In this document: piece by piece, positions 1 to 9,809 of the stretch
Layout of the letters: every line of letters begins with the position of its first letter
Position numbering within the stretch: the first letter of the stretch is position 1
Source of the DNA: Nemania diffusa
Taxonomy: Eukaryota; Ascomycota; Sordariomycetes; Xylariales; Xylariaceae
Length of the DNA: 64,000 bases
Reading direction: 5' to 3'
Assembly (NCBI GenBank): GCA_038501195.1
Contig: JBBPUQ010000012.1
Location: forward strand, 156,761 to 220,760
Program-made: the position numbers and the translations under genes
The notes under the pieces: generated by a model
The model's database searches: none
The model's input: the letters and a program-made list of their open reading frames with translations, nothing else
What the model was told of the DNA's origin: nothing

Positions 1-1382
1 GGCAATTTTTGACGTTATAGCGTCGTATGCTTTGTTCCTTGCTCTCTTGGTACCTTTATCGAACTGCGCTTTTAGACTGTCCATATAGGAGTCGAGTTCG
101 TTAAGGACGATATTTGCCAGCAGGGGGCTCATTATATTCCCTTGGGGAGTTCCGATTTTGCCTATGACGTGTTTACCCGTATCTGGATCAATATGTCCAG
201 CCGTCAGTGCCTTTCTGATGAGGTGTATGGTCTTTTCGCAACTAATTTTTTCTGAGATTTTCTTCATGATTAGTTCGTGTGGTATGAGGTCGAAGCATTT
301 GGATATATCTCCTTGGATCGCTCAGCTGTACGGAGACCCGTTCAGGTAGAGTTGGTTTAGGGTTTGTTGTAGGTTTCTGCTAGGTCTGAACCCGTAGGAG
401 TTTCCGGAGAATGTAGGGTCTCATATAGTCTCGAGAACCATGAATATGGCCTTTTGGATAACTTTTTCTCTGGGGTTACCTACGCTAAGGGGCCTTTTTT
501 CGCTTTTTCCTGGTTTGGGGATCATGACTCTTCTAGTCGGAGAAAATTCGAATTCCCCGGATACTAGTTTTCTTGCTACGTTGGAGAACCATTTATCGGA
601 GATACCATCTAATGTGGTATGTTCAATCCCTTCTGACATGTTTCCCTGTCTACTCTTCATCTGTAGGTAGCAGAATTTCAGTAGGGTAACGTCCGATATA
701 ATATTAATCAGGCCGTTATATCTACCATCGTGTTTTAGGTATTTGCTAACCTCGGTTGTTAATCAAGTACTGACAGACTTTTCCGCCGACTTGCCGCCTA
801 GTATTTCTTGGTTAGGTTCGTCATGGTCTTTAGTGTCAGAAACCGGATTGTTGCGAGGTTGCGGTGATCGACTGTTTCCCTTCGCCATATGGCTACTATG
901 GAAACTCCGTCTCCGCAACAATGTGACTGCTAAGTTTACATTGTATGCGGTTAGATCCCGGGGTTGCGCGCTGTTAACGTTTATAGTGGTTTTAGGACCT
1001 TGCGCATGTTTTGTTGCTATACTGCAGTGAGTTATGGGTTCTTGGCTATCATCGCCATACGGTCTACTAGCGACAACTTTATTATTCCCATATGAAAACT
1101 GCTTATGGCCACTGCGAGTTTTCAGGCCAAGTAGGGCCTCTCTATACGTGTCAAGTTCATTATCTTGTCCATTTCCACCCTCACTAATCAATGTGTCCAG
1201 ATTAAGTGGCATGTCTGCACATTGACTTAAATGTTCTGCTATACCTCTCTGAAAGTTATTTGCTGTTCAGTAGGCGAACATTAGTGCCAAGCATACGATT
1301 TTATTCGTGCCAATTATGCTTGATGATAAGATCAGATTATATTCTGAAGAAATCTCAATAACAGCGGCCTCGCCCGGCGCAC
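1..1382 (-). mobile_element. Group II intron in nad2 (5' portion)
   Basis: The intron begins GTGCGCC directly after the nad2 codons for SYG, the canonical group II 5' signal. It holds a reverse transcriptase reading frame and runs off the window at base 1, so its domain V and 3' splice site are not visible. Confidence 0.8.
1..1382 (-). CDS. Group II intron reverse transcriptase/maturase, partial
   Basis: Helps splice its host intron and supports retrohoming. The frame is continuous with the nad2 exon and has no stop before base 1 if TGA is Trp. Visible RT blocks are [18 protein letters not shown] (RT-0/1), [36 protein letters not shown] (block 3/A, catalytic Asp) and [20 protein letters not shown] (block B). 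The YADD motif, maturase and any endonuclease domain are outside the window. The roughly 180-residue lead before RT-0 is charged and low in recognisable motifs. A free internal start at the ATG at 1212 is possible, but expression as an exon fusion followed by processing is more usual for such mitochondrial ORFs. Confidence 0.85.
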
Positions 1383-1857
1383 AACCGTAACTTTGTAATT
1401 CTATTGATAAAAAAATAGAAACTAAATCATTAGTAGACATTAAAAAAATGGCTCCACTAACTACAAATAATAAAATTAAAGGGTATTCTATGATCTTTAA
1501 ATGTTCTCCCATTTTATTAATAATTTTAGTTCTATAAAATATAAAATTATTAAAAAATAAATCTTTTAAAGATGAATGTTCTTTAACTCAAACTTTTCTA
1601 GGGAAAAAACTAGTAAGTTGTAATATTAATATGCAAACTAAAAAAACAAATATATGAAATATTTGAGTGATATTAGTAACATGTAGTAAACCTCCATGTA
1701 AACCAATCCCTTTATTTATAAGGGATAAACTCACTATTTCATGTAAAAAGCAATAGATTAAAGCTATAATAGCTATTCTATTAAAAAGTATTGACATATC
1801 TCGTCTTAAAGTGACGGCATTAGAAAATAATAAACATAATATAGATAAAGTTATCAT
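1383..1857 (-). CDS. nad2: nad2, first exon (NADH dehydrogenase subunit 2)
   Basis: Encodes the N-terminal part of the membrane subunit ND2 of complex I, in the mitochondrial inner membrane. The protein opens [20 protein letters not shown] and includes [18 protein letters not shown] and [10 protein letters not shown], which are characteristic of fungal ND2. Two in-frame TGA codons (1588-1590 and one downstream) must be read as Trp. The start is the ATG at 1857. The exon is taken to end at 1383 because the next bases, GTGCG, match the group II 5' consensus and the family normally continues SYGLYIL. The reading frame stays open into the intron, so exon and intron ORF form one fused frame. The remaining exons lie beyond base 1. 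Confidence 0.9.
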
Positions 1858-1889
1858 AATATAGTTTTAAGAGACCTAATTTCGGACCC

Positions 1890-1960
1890 AACCAGGAGAG
1901 AAAATCGAATTCTCATCTTTAATGCATGAAATTAAGGTTTTACCTTTAAACTATCCTGAT
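1890..1960 (-). tRNA. trnM: tRNA-Met (CAT)
   Basis: A full cloverleaf can be drawn: acceptor ATCAGGA/TCCTGGT, D stem GTTT/AAAC, anticodon loop TTCATGC on stem TTAAT/ATTAA, T stem GAGAA/TTCTC. Its place next to nad2, last in the tRNA cluster, is the usual one for Pezizomycotina. Confidence 0.85.
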
Positions 1961-2568
1961 TTTACAAAGAATAGTCGCTGTACGAAGCACTAATAAAAAA
2001 TGTATTTTTTATAGGCCTCCTTATAGCAGGTCCTTGACGCTATATATACAGATAAAACTTCTTTTAGTTAGTTTAATACCTGGACTTTCATCAATAACCT
2101 ACTGAGTCACATTATTTTAAAAGTTTACTTCGATTCATGCCCGAAGTTCCTTTCTACTATGAAATAATAAAAAAAAATATATTTTTTTTTATTAGTGCAT
2201 GCTAACGTGCAGCAGATATAATGGTAAGTGCTAAATCTTTTAAATAAAGACTAATAGCAAAAACAGCTTGAACTATTGAACCTACACTGACTGAAGATTA
2301 TTTATAAATCTTACAAATAAAGGATCATTCCCCGTTTACGAAACCAGAAATAGAATAAGCTATTCTATAAAAATTCGAATTTTTTTGTCTATATATATAC
2401 AGTAGGGGGACCTGGACCTGGACCTGGGCCTGGACCTGTTAAAAGGATACTTTAGTTTCTAATTAAGGTAAAATTAGTATTTAACTACCGCTAGAGAGAG
2501 AGGGATGCTTTTTGCGCTCTGCGCTGTATACAGCTAGGAAGATATTTATATAAAATTTATCTTTATAT
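1961..2568. other. Intergenic stretch, low-complexity
   Basis: No gene is supported here. It contains a short GACCTG tandem repeat (about 2409-2440), a GCTGTATACAGC palindrome (about 2523-2534) and AT-rich sequence. Confidence 0.5.
2409..2440. repeat. Hexamer tandem repeat GGACCT
   Basis: About five head-to-tail copies of GGACCT/GGGCCT lie in otherwise AT-rich intergenic DNA. Confidence 0.8.
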
Positions 2569-2643
2569 GGGATAATGCCCTGACTCGAACAGGGAACAGT
2601 CTGACCCACACTCAGGCGCTCTACCTATTGAGCTACATCATCC
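2569..2643 (-). tRNA. trnH: tRNA-His (GTG)
   Basis: Acceptor GGATGAT/ATTATCC, D arm AGCTCAATAGGTAGAGC, anticodon loop GTGTGGG, T arm CCCTG-TTCGAGT-CAGGG. Position before tRNA-Met and nad2 fits the conserved cluster. Confidence 0.85.
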
Positions 2644-2710
2644 TGATGAAAAATTTATTCATTAAATTATATTTTTTATTTTTAGTTAATAGATATAATT
2701 GAAAGTACTC

Positions 2711-2775
2711 TAGTAAAATTTAGGACTTACCTATTAGTCCACAACATATGAGGTAAATCCGACTTGAACGGATAA
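2711..2775 (-). pseudogene. Broken tRNA pair: 3' half of tRNA-Leu joined to 5' half of tRNA-Pro
   Basis: On the minus strand a T arm (ATCCG-TTCAAGT-CGGAT) plus 3' acceptor abuts a second tRNA 5' end (TATGTTG, D arm GACT..AGTC). The junction is nearly identical to the tRNA-Leu-like/tRNA-Pro junction at 3656/3655, but both outer halves are missing, so neither half can form a tRNA. Confidence 0.65.
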
Positions 2776-2965
2776 ACCCTGTGCTGCTATGAAATAATGC
2801 TAGCGTGCGTGCTAGCGGACTGACTAAACCTTATTAATATATTATTATTATAGAAAATACAATATTATAAACATTAAAATTAATACTTAAAAAAACCAAT
2901 TTTTTTTTGGTTTTTTTTATTTGCGCTGCTGCGCATGCTAGCCCGAAGCAAGTTTTTATATTATT

Positions 2966-3047
2966 AAGGAGAACAGGACTTGAACCTGTACAATCTTTCG
3001 ATCAGGTAATCCTAAATTACCCATGTTTACCTATTACACCATCTCCT
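2966..3047 (-). tRNA. trnL: tRNA-Leu (TAG)
   Basis: Acceptor AGGAGAT/TTCTCCT, anticodon stem GGTAA/TTACC with loop TTTAGGA, a long class II variable arm (TGATCGAAAGATTG) as expected for Leu, and T arm ACAGG-TTCAAGT-CCTGT. Confidence 0.85.
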
Positions 3048-3394
3048 TTTTATTAATTAATAAGTAAAATCTAAAAAAATATATAAATACCGGGCAATCC
3101 CTAAACATAATATTTACCTACCTATCTTAAATCTCATAATTTATATGTGAATCCCCTAACATACGATGTAGAGGAAGACGGAAAAACTATATTCATGAAT
3201 ACATTTATATTTAGCTCACGTTCAAGCTGCTCGCTATTAAATCACGAATATATCTTTTTAATATTTGTTCGCTATTGTCCTGTGCTCTATACAGCAAGGA
3301 ATAGTTTTCTGCGAAGCAGTAATTCAAAAAATAAAGGATCAAAGTATGTATTTTTATCATAATATATAATTTAAAAAGAAAATATCTCTACATT

Positions 3395-3470
3395 TATATG
3401 TCCAAGGTAAGACTTGAACTTGTAACCAAAAAAGCTTATACTCTACCTTTTTAGTTACTTTAACAATTAT
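3395..3470 (-). pseudogene. tRNA-like remnant, possibly tRNA-Lys (TTT)
   Basis: A D-arm-like block (AACTAAAAAGGTAGAGT), a T-rich anticodon region and a T loop TTCAAGT are present. The anticodon and T stems are mispaired and the acceptor does not close. The slot between Phe and Leu fits trnK, but the sequence looks decayed. Confidence 0.3.
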
Positions 3471-3584
3471 AATAAATCTTTATCTCGCGTGTATACAGTG
3501 AGGGGAGGATCTAGACCTGCTAAATATCTACACGGACGATAAATAACTCGAATAGATTATATTAATCTCATAATAAACTAACTT

Positions 3585-3655
3585 ATGTTGGAGTGACTCG
3601 AACACTCAATAGTAAATACCAAAAATTTATGACTTACCCATTAGTCCACAACATA
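3585..3655 (-). tRNA. trnP: tRNA-Pro (TGG)
   Basis: Clean cloverleaf: acceptor TATGTTG/CAACATA, D stem GACT/AGTC, anticodon stem TAAAT/ATTTA with loop TTTTGGT, T arm GAGTG-TTCGAGT-CACTC. tRNA-Pro is not normally in this cluster (it usually precedes rnl), so this is an extra or moved copy. Confidence 0.8.
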
Positions 3656-3737
3656 TAAGGTAAATCATACTTGAGCAGATAAAAATCTAAAAGTCTTAAG
3701 CTTTAAATGTCTACCTATTCCATATTCATCTTTATAT
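3656..3737 (-). pseudogene. Degenerate tRNA-Leu-like sequence (TAA)
   Basis: Contains a Leu-type D arm (GGAATAGGTAGACAT) and an anticodon loop CTTAAGA, but T stem and acceptor do not pair. It directly abuts tRNA-Pro. An intact tRNA-Leu(TAA) exists at 10186-10268. Confidence 0.5.
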
Positions 3738-3801
3738 TATATTGCCTGAAATTAACCACTCTAGCCTAAACAGAGCCTGTATACCTTTCCATCACATCGG
3801 T

Positions 3802-3874
3802 TGCTCAAAGCAGGACTTGAACCTACAACATAACCAGCTTCAATGGTTCACTCTACCAATTGAGTTATCTGAGC
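3802..3874 (-). tRNA. trnF: tRNA-Phe (GAA)
   Basis: Acceptor GCTCAGA/TTTGAGC, anticodon stem AACCA/TGGTT with loop TTGAAGC, T arm GTAGG-TTCAAGT-CCTGC. Confidence 0.9.
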
Positions 3875-3945
3875 TTTTTATTAGAAACTTAATTATTTCA
3901 TCTATATATTACTATTTTACTTTCAGGCGCTGGGTCTGACCCCTC

Positions 3946-4004
3946 CTACAAAGACGACTACAAAGACGACTACAAAGACGACTACAAAGACTACAAAGAT
4001 GAGG
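3946..4004 (+). repeat. 12-bp tandem repeat GACTACAAAGAC
   Basis: About five copies of a 12-bp unit, the last shortened, immediately before a second microsatellite. Confidence 0.85.
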
Positions 4005-4009
4005 CGCCC

Positions 4010-4153
4010 CTCTTTGTTTCTTTGTTTCTTTGTTTCTTTGTTTCTTTGTTTCTTTGTTTCTTTGTTTCTTTGTTTCTTTGTTTCTTTGTTTCTTTGTTTC
4101 TTTGTTTCTTTGTTTCTTTGTTTCTTTGTTTCTTTGTTTCTTTGTTTCTTTGT
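4010..4153 (+). repeat. 8-bp microsatellite TTTCTTTG, about 18 copies
   Basis: A perfect octamer array. Because eight bases is not a multiple of three, translation gives an eight-residue hydrophobic repeat (FVSLFLCF) that runs in frame into the endonuclease remnant downstream. Confidence 0.9.
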
Positions 4154-4189
4154 TAGAGGGCTAGTATTATTTCATAGCAGCACAAAAAG

Positions 4190-4520
4190 CCAAGGTATAA
4201 AAGTAACAATTCATGATAAATCTGGTAACTTAATAGGAAATTTTTCTAGTATGAGTAGTACTCCTAAATATTTTAACGTGGATCCTAGCATTATAAAAAT
4301 AATATATAAAACAGGTATTTCCTATGATAACTTTATTTATAGGTTTGAAACTAAAGATTTAATGATATCAGTTTATGATAATAACAATAAATTAATTAAT
4401 ACACTTAATAACAAATTAGATATAAGTATAGCTTATAATATCCCTTATACAACCTTGTCTTTTTATATTAAATCAGGTAAACTTTAGAATAAAAGATATT
4501 ATTTTTATCATGTTAAATCA
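4190..4520 (+). pseudogene. GIY-YIG endonuclease C-terminal remnant (NUMOD1-like)
   Basis: Encodes only the DNA-binding tail of a GIY-YIG homing endonuclease: two NUMOD1-like units (VYDNNNKLINTL..., SIAYNIPYTTLSFYIKSGKL) resembling the tails of the ORFs at 37130-38110 and 57818-58495. A TAG interrupts the final GKL-NKRYYFYH, and no GIY-YIG domain precedes it. It is on the plus strand, opposite to its relatives, so it was probably copied and inverted. Confidence 0.6.
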
Positions 4521-4829
4521 AATATTAATAAGCAAATCTGTCCGATTAAGGGTGTCTCCAAGTTAGTTGTTACAGAATATAGAGAGAAAATAAGTCTCGT
4601 CTCTTTTGACATCTTAAATATAATAAAATAAATGAATAACCTAAAAATAATCCATATATAAACTTATATAGATTATACCACTGTATACACGCACTAAAAT
4701 TAGAATGATTATACTTTAATATTGCAGAATATATAGCACTTTTACCCTTTTAATAATTTATTTCTTTATTAAATAACCTATTAAATAATGGAGGTAAAAC
4801 CTTTTAGTTAAATTAACTCCGCCAGTGGA

Positions 4830-4910
4830 ATTGAGAATTCCACTGGCTCCAGCCGCCGGCCGCCTTAAAGTATAAAATTAATTAATTAATATATTAATTA
4901 ATTTGGCAGT
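4830..4910. repeat. Dispersed palindromic element, copy 1
   Basis: GC-rich inverted repeats (CCAGTGGAATT..AATTCCACTGG, CCGCCGGCCGCC) next to an ATTAATTAATATATTAATTAAT palindrome. Relatives are at 25472-25566, 39155-39262 and 42780-42860. Confidence 0.7.
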
Positions 4911-4983
4911 AACGGCATAAAAAAAAAATAAAAAATAAAAAATAAAATAAATATAATTTCTGGATTTTTTTATATTACTAATA

Positions 4984-5054
4984 TGGAAATACTCTGAGTT
5001 GAACAGAGACTTATAATTTGCAGGATTATTGCACTACCTTTATACTATATTCCC
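4984..5054 (-). tRNA. tRNA-Ala-like, tandem copy (TGC with C33)
   Basis: Acceptor GGGAATA/TATTTCC and anticodon stem ATAAT/ATTAT with loop CCTGCAA. Position 33 is C rather than the near-universal T. It abuts and resembles tRNA-Ala at 5055-5126, so it is probably a diverged duplicate. A tRNA-Cys reading (GCA) needs a mispaired stem and is less likely. Confidence 0.5.
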
Positions 5055-5126
5055 TGGAAATATGGGGACTCGAACCCAAATAAATAATATGCAATATTAC
5101 TGTATTACCTATTATACGATACCCCC
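5055..5126 (-). tRNA. trnA: tRNA-Ala (TGC)
   Basis: Acceptor GGGGGTA/TATTTCC (with G-U pairs), D stem GTAT/ATAC, anticodon stem GTAAT/ATTAT with loop ATTGCAT, T loop TTCGAGT. Position between Leu and Phe matches the conserved order. Confidence 0.75.
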
Positions 5127-5344
5127 CCTTTTAACTAGCACTGCTAATTTGAATATAAGTCAATACAATAATTTATTTACTACGAGCGAAATTCGGCCCG
5201 TGTTAGCCAATTAACCATTAAATAAGTGTAGTTTATTATACAACAATTAACCATTAAATAAGTGTTTATTATACAACAATTTACCACATCACTAATAATT
5301 TTTTGTAAAATATACTATGATTACCTTATCTATCTAATATTTTT

Positions 5345-6100
5345 TATATATAAGAAGCCGGTAAAATTTTTCTAGTCTTCATTACCACTACCTCATCCGT
5401 ATTCAGGCATATTTGTCCCATTCATCATCTCCCGCTCCACTAGAATCTTGTTTAAATTATTTATTAGAGGATTGTTTAGAATTTTAATTATTACCATCTT
5501 TTGATTCTTCATAAGATTTCTCTGATGATTCTCAACTACCCACAAAACTCATTTCATCATTAGATTCATCAGATGATCCTACATATTCAGGATCTTTAGT
5601 TCTCATAGATCCAACATAAGCTTCTTTTATAGCTTCAACTTTTCTTTCATATTGATATTGAACATCCTTGACTGTAATAAGATAAAAAGATTCAACAGTA
5701 TAAACGGTTATTTTAACTCCTTTTTAATTCTTTAACGTTCAATTTTATTTCCTGCATTTACCCAATCTTCTTTTAATTCTTCTATAAGTTTAGCTGAAAC
5801 AAATTTTTCCTTATCTATTAATTTATCCTTCAATTCATCAATATCGTTATGACTTTTTAAATCTAAAAATTTCTCCTGAGATTCCTCGCATAATTCCTGC
5901 GAAGTGGGGGCATCCTAAACACACCAGATCTATCTTTAAAACCCTCAACTTTAGTTGAGTCTTTCTTAAAATTTTCTATAACTGAATTAGTATTAACTTG
6001 ATTTAAAATTCTAGCTATTTTTAAGTTTATAACATCTTCTATGAATTATTATGGAAATAAAATAGATAAAACATCTGTTGAAAAGGGTGGACACGCGGAG
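5345..6100 (-). pseudogene. Decayed acidic ORF of unknown family
   Basis: Coding-like blocks remain in different frames on the minus strand: a Lys/Glu-rich block (DLKSHNDIDELKDKLIDKEK) about 5760-5880, and a block beginning about 5720 (VYTVESFYLITVKDVQYQY) ending in a very acidic Ser/Glu-rich tail (SSDESNDEM) about 5500. Stops and frameshifts separate them. No family is recognised. Confidence 0.4.
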
Positions 6101-6895
6101 GAAAACCTATGAAAGACTTTCCGAGCAGCCTGTAGAGTAAAGTTGCTTTCAAATGTTAATATTACTGTATAATTCCTTTCTCCTTCATCTTCCTTCATTT
6201 CCCTTTCAGTAGGATTGTAAATTATAGATAGGTTATAAGTGATAGTATGGTATATTATTCTGTCGGTTATTTACTACCTTAAATCATTTTACTCACAATA
6301 AGTACTTATCACCTAATTAAAACTTATTTAGAAAAATAATTTACTATCTACTAAATATAAACTACAGGTCATTAAGATCTGTGGCATTGTATAATTTAAT
6401 TGTTTATTATTGAGTAGGAGTTGAATATAAATGTCCCTGATAAATAATTCATAAATAACAAGGGGTTTTTAACTATATTCATACGAATCAATACTACATC
6501 TAAGCAAGGAGTACTAATATTCTTTCTTATACCGTACTACACTACCAACGTTCTAAGGGTGTGGAATAAATAATACATAAATAAATAAAAACAGTCTTTG
6601 TGTAAGAAAGTATTTGAAAGAGTTGTACTATAACCACAAGTTAATACACCTTTTTGAGAGGTCGAGTATGGAAAATATAAAATATTTGGTGTGTAAGGTT
6701 GGCTCCTTTATTCCTAAAAATAGCTATTGTGATTACTAACCCTTTTTAGGTTCTAGTAATGGCGATCAGTATTAAGTGCTGATTAACTTCAATGTATTCT
6801 TGGATTCGATTTTCCTCAGAAGGTAATCAACCGAGTAAATAATATTGATTTAAATTTACAATAGGAACGTATAAATATATAAGATTAAACAAGCT
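6101..6895. other. AT-rich stretch without a supported gene
   Basis: No tRNA, rRNA or convincing coding block is seen on either strand. Confidence 0.4.
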
Positions 6896-7649
6896 GTGTT
6901 CAGCACAATAATATTAAAAGATATGATGAAATTTTACAAACAAATGATTAATAAATTTTTATGTCGCAATTATTCCAGTTATTACGATACTAATGATACT
7001 CCTTCAGCTTGCCCCAATTTCCCTGATAAATTGTTTATTAATTCTACTATTGATAAAATTGTTTTTAAAAAATATGACGATAATTCTGAGAAATCTGTTC
7101 TTATATTTCCCCATTTTAAACCTTTACGGAAGTTAATCGAAATAGAATTAGAAAATAAATCAATCAATATTTGATCATGATCAAAGAGGTATGTTAGAAT
7201 TACAAATTCGAGATATAGGGTATAAACTAAATTTTATTCGACTTAGTTTAGAATCTGGTTACTATAAATTTCAATTTTATATTCATTATGAAGATTTCAA
7301 TAATGTTAATGGAATCTTAAAAGAAGTATATACTCATGATTTCTTTAATAAAAATTTATTAAATAAATTATCTGGTAGTTTTGGATACACTGAATTTATT
7401 ACTATAGTAACTAATTTAGAATATTTAGAAGAAGAAAATACCCTAAATATAATCGAACGGCCTACAAAACAAGACAGATGAATGATAGATTTTATACTTG
7501 CAATACTTCAACGGACAGGTGAATTCATAACTATTGAAATGAATAAAAGTATATTTAATTTTAATAAAGATTTTATTCTTGTTTTATCAAAATTAACTAA
7601 AGAGGAAGTTAGCCGTGTATACTTTTCCTACTTTTACTTTTTTATCTAA
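6896..7649 (+). pseudogene. Plus-strand repeat-family ORF, copy 1 (frameshifted)
   Basis: First of three tandem copies of an unidentified protein of about 240 residues. The N-terminal half (to 7174) has the family core DKLFINST.D.IVF.KYDDN; the C-terminal half (from 7191) is in another frame and has LESGYYKF.FYI.YED..NVNGIL and LQRTGEF..IE.NKSI.NFNKD. A frame change near 7175-7190 separates them. TGA codes Trp in the family. No conserved domain is recognised and the coding strand is opposite to the core genes. Confidence 0.6.
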
Positions 7650-7815
7650 AAATTTTTTTATTAAATATTTTTTTACTTTTTATTAATCTATAAAATAAAA
7701 AAACAGATAATTATGCATCGTAATAAAAAATTTTTTTGTTACTTTGTAATAAAATTTTTCTAAGTTCACCACTTCCTCTTGAGGATAATACCTCACCTAG
7801 TATTACCCAACACAT

Positions 7816-7834
7816 GGAGCTTTTGAGGAGCTCC
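7816..7834 (+). promoter_or_regulatory. Conserved leader hairpin upstream of copy 2
   Basis: GGAGCT-TTTGAGG-AGCTCC forms a 6-bp stem with a 7-nt loop, 39 nt before the ATG at 7874. The loop is identical in the hairpins at 8873 and 9755, and a pyrimidine block ending CCTCC follows each. Confidence 0.55.
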
Positions 7835-7873
7835 TTAATATATCCTCCCCTTTATATTAAAATTAAAATACAT

Positions 7874-8599
7874 ATGAAATACACAAACAAGAAAATTTTT
7901 GGTTTTTACACGATTGCAAACTTTTTGACTATAAATGGCTTTTCTAGGGGTTATACTACGCAGTACTCAGCACCAGATAAATTATTTATTAATTCTACTT
8001 TCGATAACATTGTTTTTAATAAATATGATGATAATTTTGAAAAATCTGTTCTTATGTTTACCCCTTTTACACCTTTTCGGACTTTAATAGAATTTCAAAT
8101 AGAAAATATATCAATAAATGAATATGAAGAAAAAGATAAGTTACAATTATCATTGCGAGATATACGTAATAAACTAAATAATATTCTACTTAATTTAGAA
8201 TCAGGTTACTATATGTTAGAATTTTATATTTATTATGAAGATCTCTCTAATGTTAATGGGATCTTAGAAGAAATATATACTCGTGATTTCTTTAATAAAA
8301 TTTTATTTTATAAATTACCTGGTAATTTGGGATACACCAAATTTATTACTATAATAGGGTATTTAGAATATTTAGAAGAAAATAACCCAAATCTAAAAAA
8401 GGGGCCTTCAAAACGAGATTTATGACTTAGAGAGCTTGCATATGCATTATGTCAACGAACAGGTGAATTCCTAGTAATTGAAAAAAATAAAAGTATATTG
8501 AATTTTAATAAAGATACTCTTATGGTTTTATCAAGATTAACTATTAATGATTTTTCAGATTGTAAATATCCCTACAAAGACCTGCTATGAGTTTTTTAA
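7874..8599 (+). CDS. Plus-strand repeat-family ORF, copy 2 (intact)
   Basis: A protein of about 241 residues with no recognised domain. It starts MKYTNKKIFGFYTIANF, a plausible short membrane or targeting segment shared with copy 3; then DKLFINSTFDNIVFNKYDDN, a middle LESGYYMLEFYIYYEDL and a C-terminal CQRTGEFLVIEKNKSILNFN. One in-frame TGA (after KRDL) is read as Trp, and the stop is TAA at 8597. The ATG at 7874 is preferred over an upstream start at 7736 because copy 3 starts at the equivalent place and both follow the leader hairpin. Only this member is uninterrupted. Function unknown. Confidence 0.6.
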
Positions 8600-8740
8600 A
8601 TTTCGAGGAGTTAAACGTTTTTATTCTACGCAGAACTCAGCACCAGATAAATTGTTTATTAACTCTACTTGAGATAAGATTGTATAAAGTGTATAAAGTG
8701 TAATGATAAATCTAAGAGATTTTTATTACATCTTTTGGAT
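8600..8740 (+). pseudogene. Short fragment of the plus-strand ORF family
   Basis: The DNA coding for the family segment around TQxSAPDKLFINST is repeated just after copy 2, then breaks up with a TGA and a short ataaagtgt repeat. Confidence 0.5.
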
Positions 8741-8872
8741 ATTTATATTTAACTCACAAATTTAATCAAAATATACCTCGTAAAATAATTTTTTTTGTTA
8801 ATTTCCAATAAAATTTTTTTTGTAAGTTCACCACTTCCTTATGAGGATAATACCCTACCTACTATTATCCCT

Positions 8873-8891
8873 AGAGCTTTTGAGGAGCTCT
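8873..8891 (+). promoter_or_regulatory. Conserved leader hairpin upstream of copy 3
   Basis: AGAGCT-TTTGAGG-AGCTCT, 37 nt before the ATG at 8929. The outer pair differs from the 7816 hairpin by a compensating change, so base pairing is kept. Confidence 0.55.
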
Positions 8892-8928
8892 TTAATATTT
8901 CCTCCTATATATTAAAATTAAAATTTAT

Positions 8929-9674
8929 ATGAAATACACAAACAAGAAAATTTTCGGATTATACACGATTGCAAACTTTTGGATTTTAAAGGGATTTTCT
9001 AGGTCTTACTCTTCGCAGAACTCAACACCTGATAAATTGTTTATTAACTCTACTTCAAATAATATTGTTTTCAAGAAATATAGTGACAACATAGAGAGAT
9101 CTGTTCACATATTACCTCCTTTTAAACCTTTTCATAATCTTAATAATCAGATTAAAGAAGATAAACTATCTAATGATAAAATTTTGATTGACTTAGTATA
9201 CGAATTTAAAGAGATATATCTTTATTTAGGTAAGGTTATACATAAATTAGAACCTAGTTTCTATAAATTCGATTTTTATTTTTATTATGAGGATATTAAT
9301 AATGTTAACCCAGGTATAGTATTAGTAGATATATATACTTATGATTTTTTTTTAATAAAAAGATATTGAATAAAATAATAGGTTCATATGGTTATACTAA
9401 TTTTGCTACTATAAAGGAATTTATAGGAGAGAAATCTATTTATATGACTTACTTTAAAAAGAATTTACTTATTAATATTAATACTGCATTAACTCATCGA
9501 ATTAGTGAAATTCTAGAACAAGATAATAATGAAAGTTTAATAAATTTAAATAAAGATACTATTCTGGTTATAAGCAAAATTTATGAAGATGAATTTAAAG
9601 AGGAAGATAATGAATGTACTCCCATTATACCCAATATACCAGGTATAATTTTTAAAGGAGTTAAACGTTATTAG
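8929..9674 (+). pseudogene. Plus-strand repeat-family ORF, copy 3 (frameshift at a T run)
   Basis: The same start (MKYTNKKIFGLYTIANF) and core (DKLFINST.NNIVFKKYSDN) as copy 2. The frame breaks in a T9 run at about 9348-9356; the rest (NKIIGSYGYTNF.TI ... NLNKDTILVISKIYEDEF) continues one frame over to 9674. A single-base length change would restore it, so it is either a recent pseudogene or a sequence error. Confidence 0.6.
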
Positions 9675-9754
9675 TATACTTCAACAAATAATCCATCTAA
9701 TTATAGTGATTACACATTTTAAATTAGATAAAGCGCTTTACACTTCTGGTATAT

Positions 9755-9773
9755 AGAGCTTTTGAGGAGCTCT
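9755..9773 (+). promoter_or_regulatory. Conserved leader hairpin upstream of a fourth ORF
   Basis: AGAGCT-TTTGAGG-AGCTCT, 37 nt before the ATG at 9810, the same spacing as at the other two sites although the downstream ORF is different. Confidence 0.5.
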
Positions 9774-9809
9774 GTAATATTTCCTCCTTTTAACATAATA
9801 AATAAAAAC

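Noticed and set aside
2210..2300. Short minus-strand frame with QAVFAISLYLKDLAL, slightly like the end of Atp6
   Set aside because: Only about 28 codons, weak similarity and no other Atp6 sequence nearby; considered because of the 3'-end copies of nad6 and cox3, but not supportable.
3946..4004. Repeat encoding DYKD-like units, resembling an epitope tag
   Set aside because: It is a 12-bp tandem repeat in low-complexity mitochondrial DNA next to another microsatellite, with no vector sequence around; chance resemblance.
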